Source: Candidatus Neomicrothrix sp. UBA4742
GTDB lineage: Bacteria > Actinomycetota > Acidimicrobiia > Acidimicrobiales > Acidimicrobilacustridaceae
Reading direction: 5' to 3'
DNA length: 6,368 nucleotides
Assembly (NCBI GenBank): GCA_002403895.1
Contig: DHIQ01000272.1
Coordinates: 10,967-17,334 of the forward strand
Shown: one piece after another, positions 6,004 through 6,368 of the stretch
Position numbering within the stretch: position 1 is the stretch's first letter
How the letters are laid out: each line of letters begins with the position of its first letter
The notes under the pieces: model-generated
What the model was told of the DNA's origin: nothing
Database searches by the model: none
The model's input: only the letters and a program-made list of their open reading frames with translations
Made by a program: the position numbers and the translations under genes

Positions 6004-6368
6004 ATGCCGAACCGAGTAGTCCTCGCCTACAGCGGGGGCCTGGACACCTCCGTTGCCGTCCGGTGGATGATCGAGGAACTGGGCGTCGAGGTCATCACCG
6101 TGGCCGCCGACCTGGGCCAGGGCGGCGACTGGGAAGCGCTCCAGGCCCGTGCCCTGGGGGCGGGCGCCATTGACGCCGTCGTCGTCGATTGTCGTGAGGA
6201 GTTCGCCCGTGACTTCGTCGGCCCCGCACTGAAGGCCAACGCGCTCTACGAGAACCGCTACCCGCTGGTATCGGCCCTGTCGCGCCCGGTCATCGTGAAG
6301 CACCTGGTCGAGGTGGCCCGGGCCCACGGTGCCGACGCCGTCGCCCACGGCTGCACCGGCAAGGGCAA
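6004..6368 (+). CDS. argG: Argininosuccinate synthase, 5' part (3' end outside window)
   Basis: The N-terminal 121 residues are visible, and the frame is open to the window edge. The enzyme joins citrulline and aspartate using ATP to give argininosuccinate. The sequence begins with the N-type ATP-pyrophosphatase loop AYSGGLDTS (8-16), then [11 protein letters not shown] (30-40), and [12 protein letters not shown] followed by [11 protein letters not shown] (roughly 78-102), ending in VAHGCTGKG, which leads into the aspartate- and citrulline-binding region. These are canonical for bacterial ArgG of the shorter (about 400-residue) type. The ATG at 6004 directly precedes the first beta-strand and has AGGAG six bases upstream. 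Citrulline comes from ArgF encoded just upstream. argH would be expected next but lies outside the window. Confidence 0.96.
   Translation, partial: MPNRVVLAYSGGLDTSVAVRWMIEELGVEVITVAADLGQGGDWEALQARALGAGAIDAVVVDCREEFARDFVGPALKANALYENRYPLVSALSRPVIVKHLVEVARAHGADAVAHGCTGKG

Noticed and set aside
1..6368. Mobile elements, CRISPR repeats, tRNA or rRNA genes, defence or secondary-metabolism genes
   Set aside because: I saw no direct repeats, inverted-repeat ends, transposase motifs, cloverleaf or rRNA-like segments; the window is filled by housekeeping genes.

Overview
The window is high-GC DNA with dense, mostly same-strand genes, strong G/C bias at third codon positions, GTG starts and leaderless-looking promoters. 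The gene order is that of an actinomycete: the end of pheT, then argC-argB-argD-argF-argR-argG. The same pheST-arg neighbourhood occurs in Mycobacterium (argCJBDFRGH, recalled from memory). The missing argJ and the DUF2277 gene suggest an early-branching actinobacterium, perhaps an Acidimicrobiia-type lineage, but that placement is an inference and not tested.

Layout. Bases 1-669 are the 3' end of pheT, ending in the anticodon-binding domain. Bases 764-1036 encode a 90-residue DUF2277 protein. Bases 1037-1367 carry no plus-strand gene. They hold a 46-codon minus-strand ORF with strongly coding-like codon use (1080-1220), followed by the arg control region. In that region a well-matched ARG box (1333-1348) overlaps the -35 and spacer of a promoter whose predicted start falls on the A of the argC ATG. 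Bases 1368-5917 hold argC, argB, argD, argF and argR, linked by 1- or 4-base overlaps. A C-rich, G-poor 86-base gap separates argR from argG, which starts at 6004 and runs off the window.

Function. ArgB, ArgC and ArgD turn N-acetylglutamate into N-acetylornithine. ArgF carbamoylates ornithine to citrulline, and ArgG starts its conversion to arginine. The step between, removing or recycling the acetyl group (ArgJ or ArgE), is not encoded here: argC and argB overlap by four bases where argJ sits in relatives. ArgR, made from the same operon, is the expected arginine-dependent repressor acting at the ARG box. ArgB carries the sequence signature of arginine-inhibited kinases, so both transcriptional and allosteric feedback are predicted.

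Most of the window is a well-known system. The points worth a second look are the missing argJ, the compact ArgR-controlled leaderless promoter, the small antisense ORF and the possible Rho-type spacer before argG.
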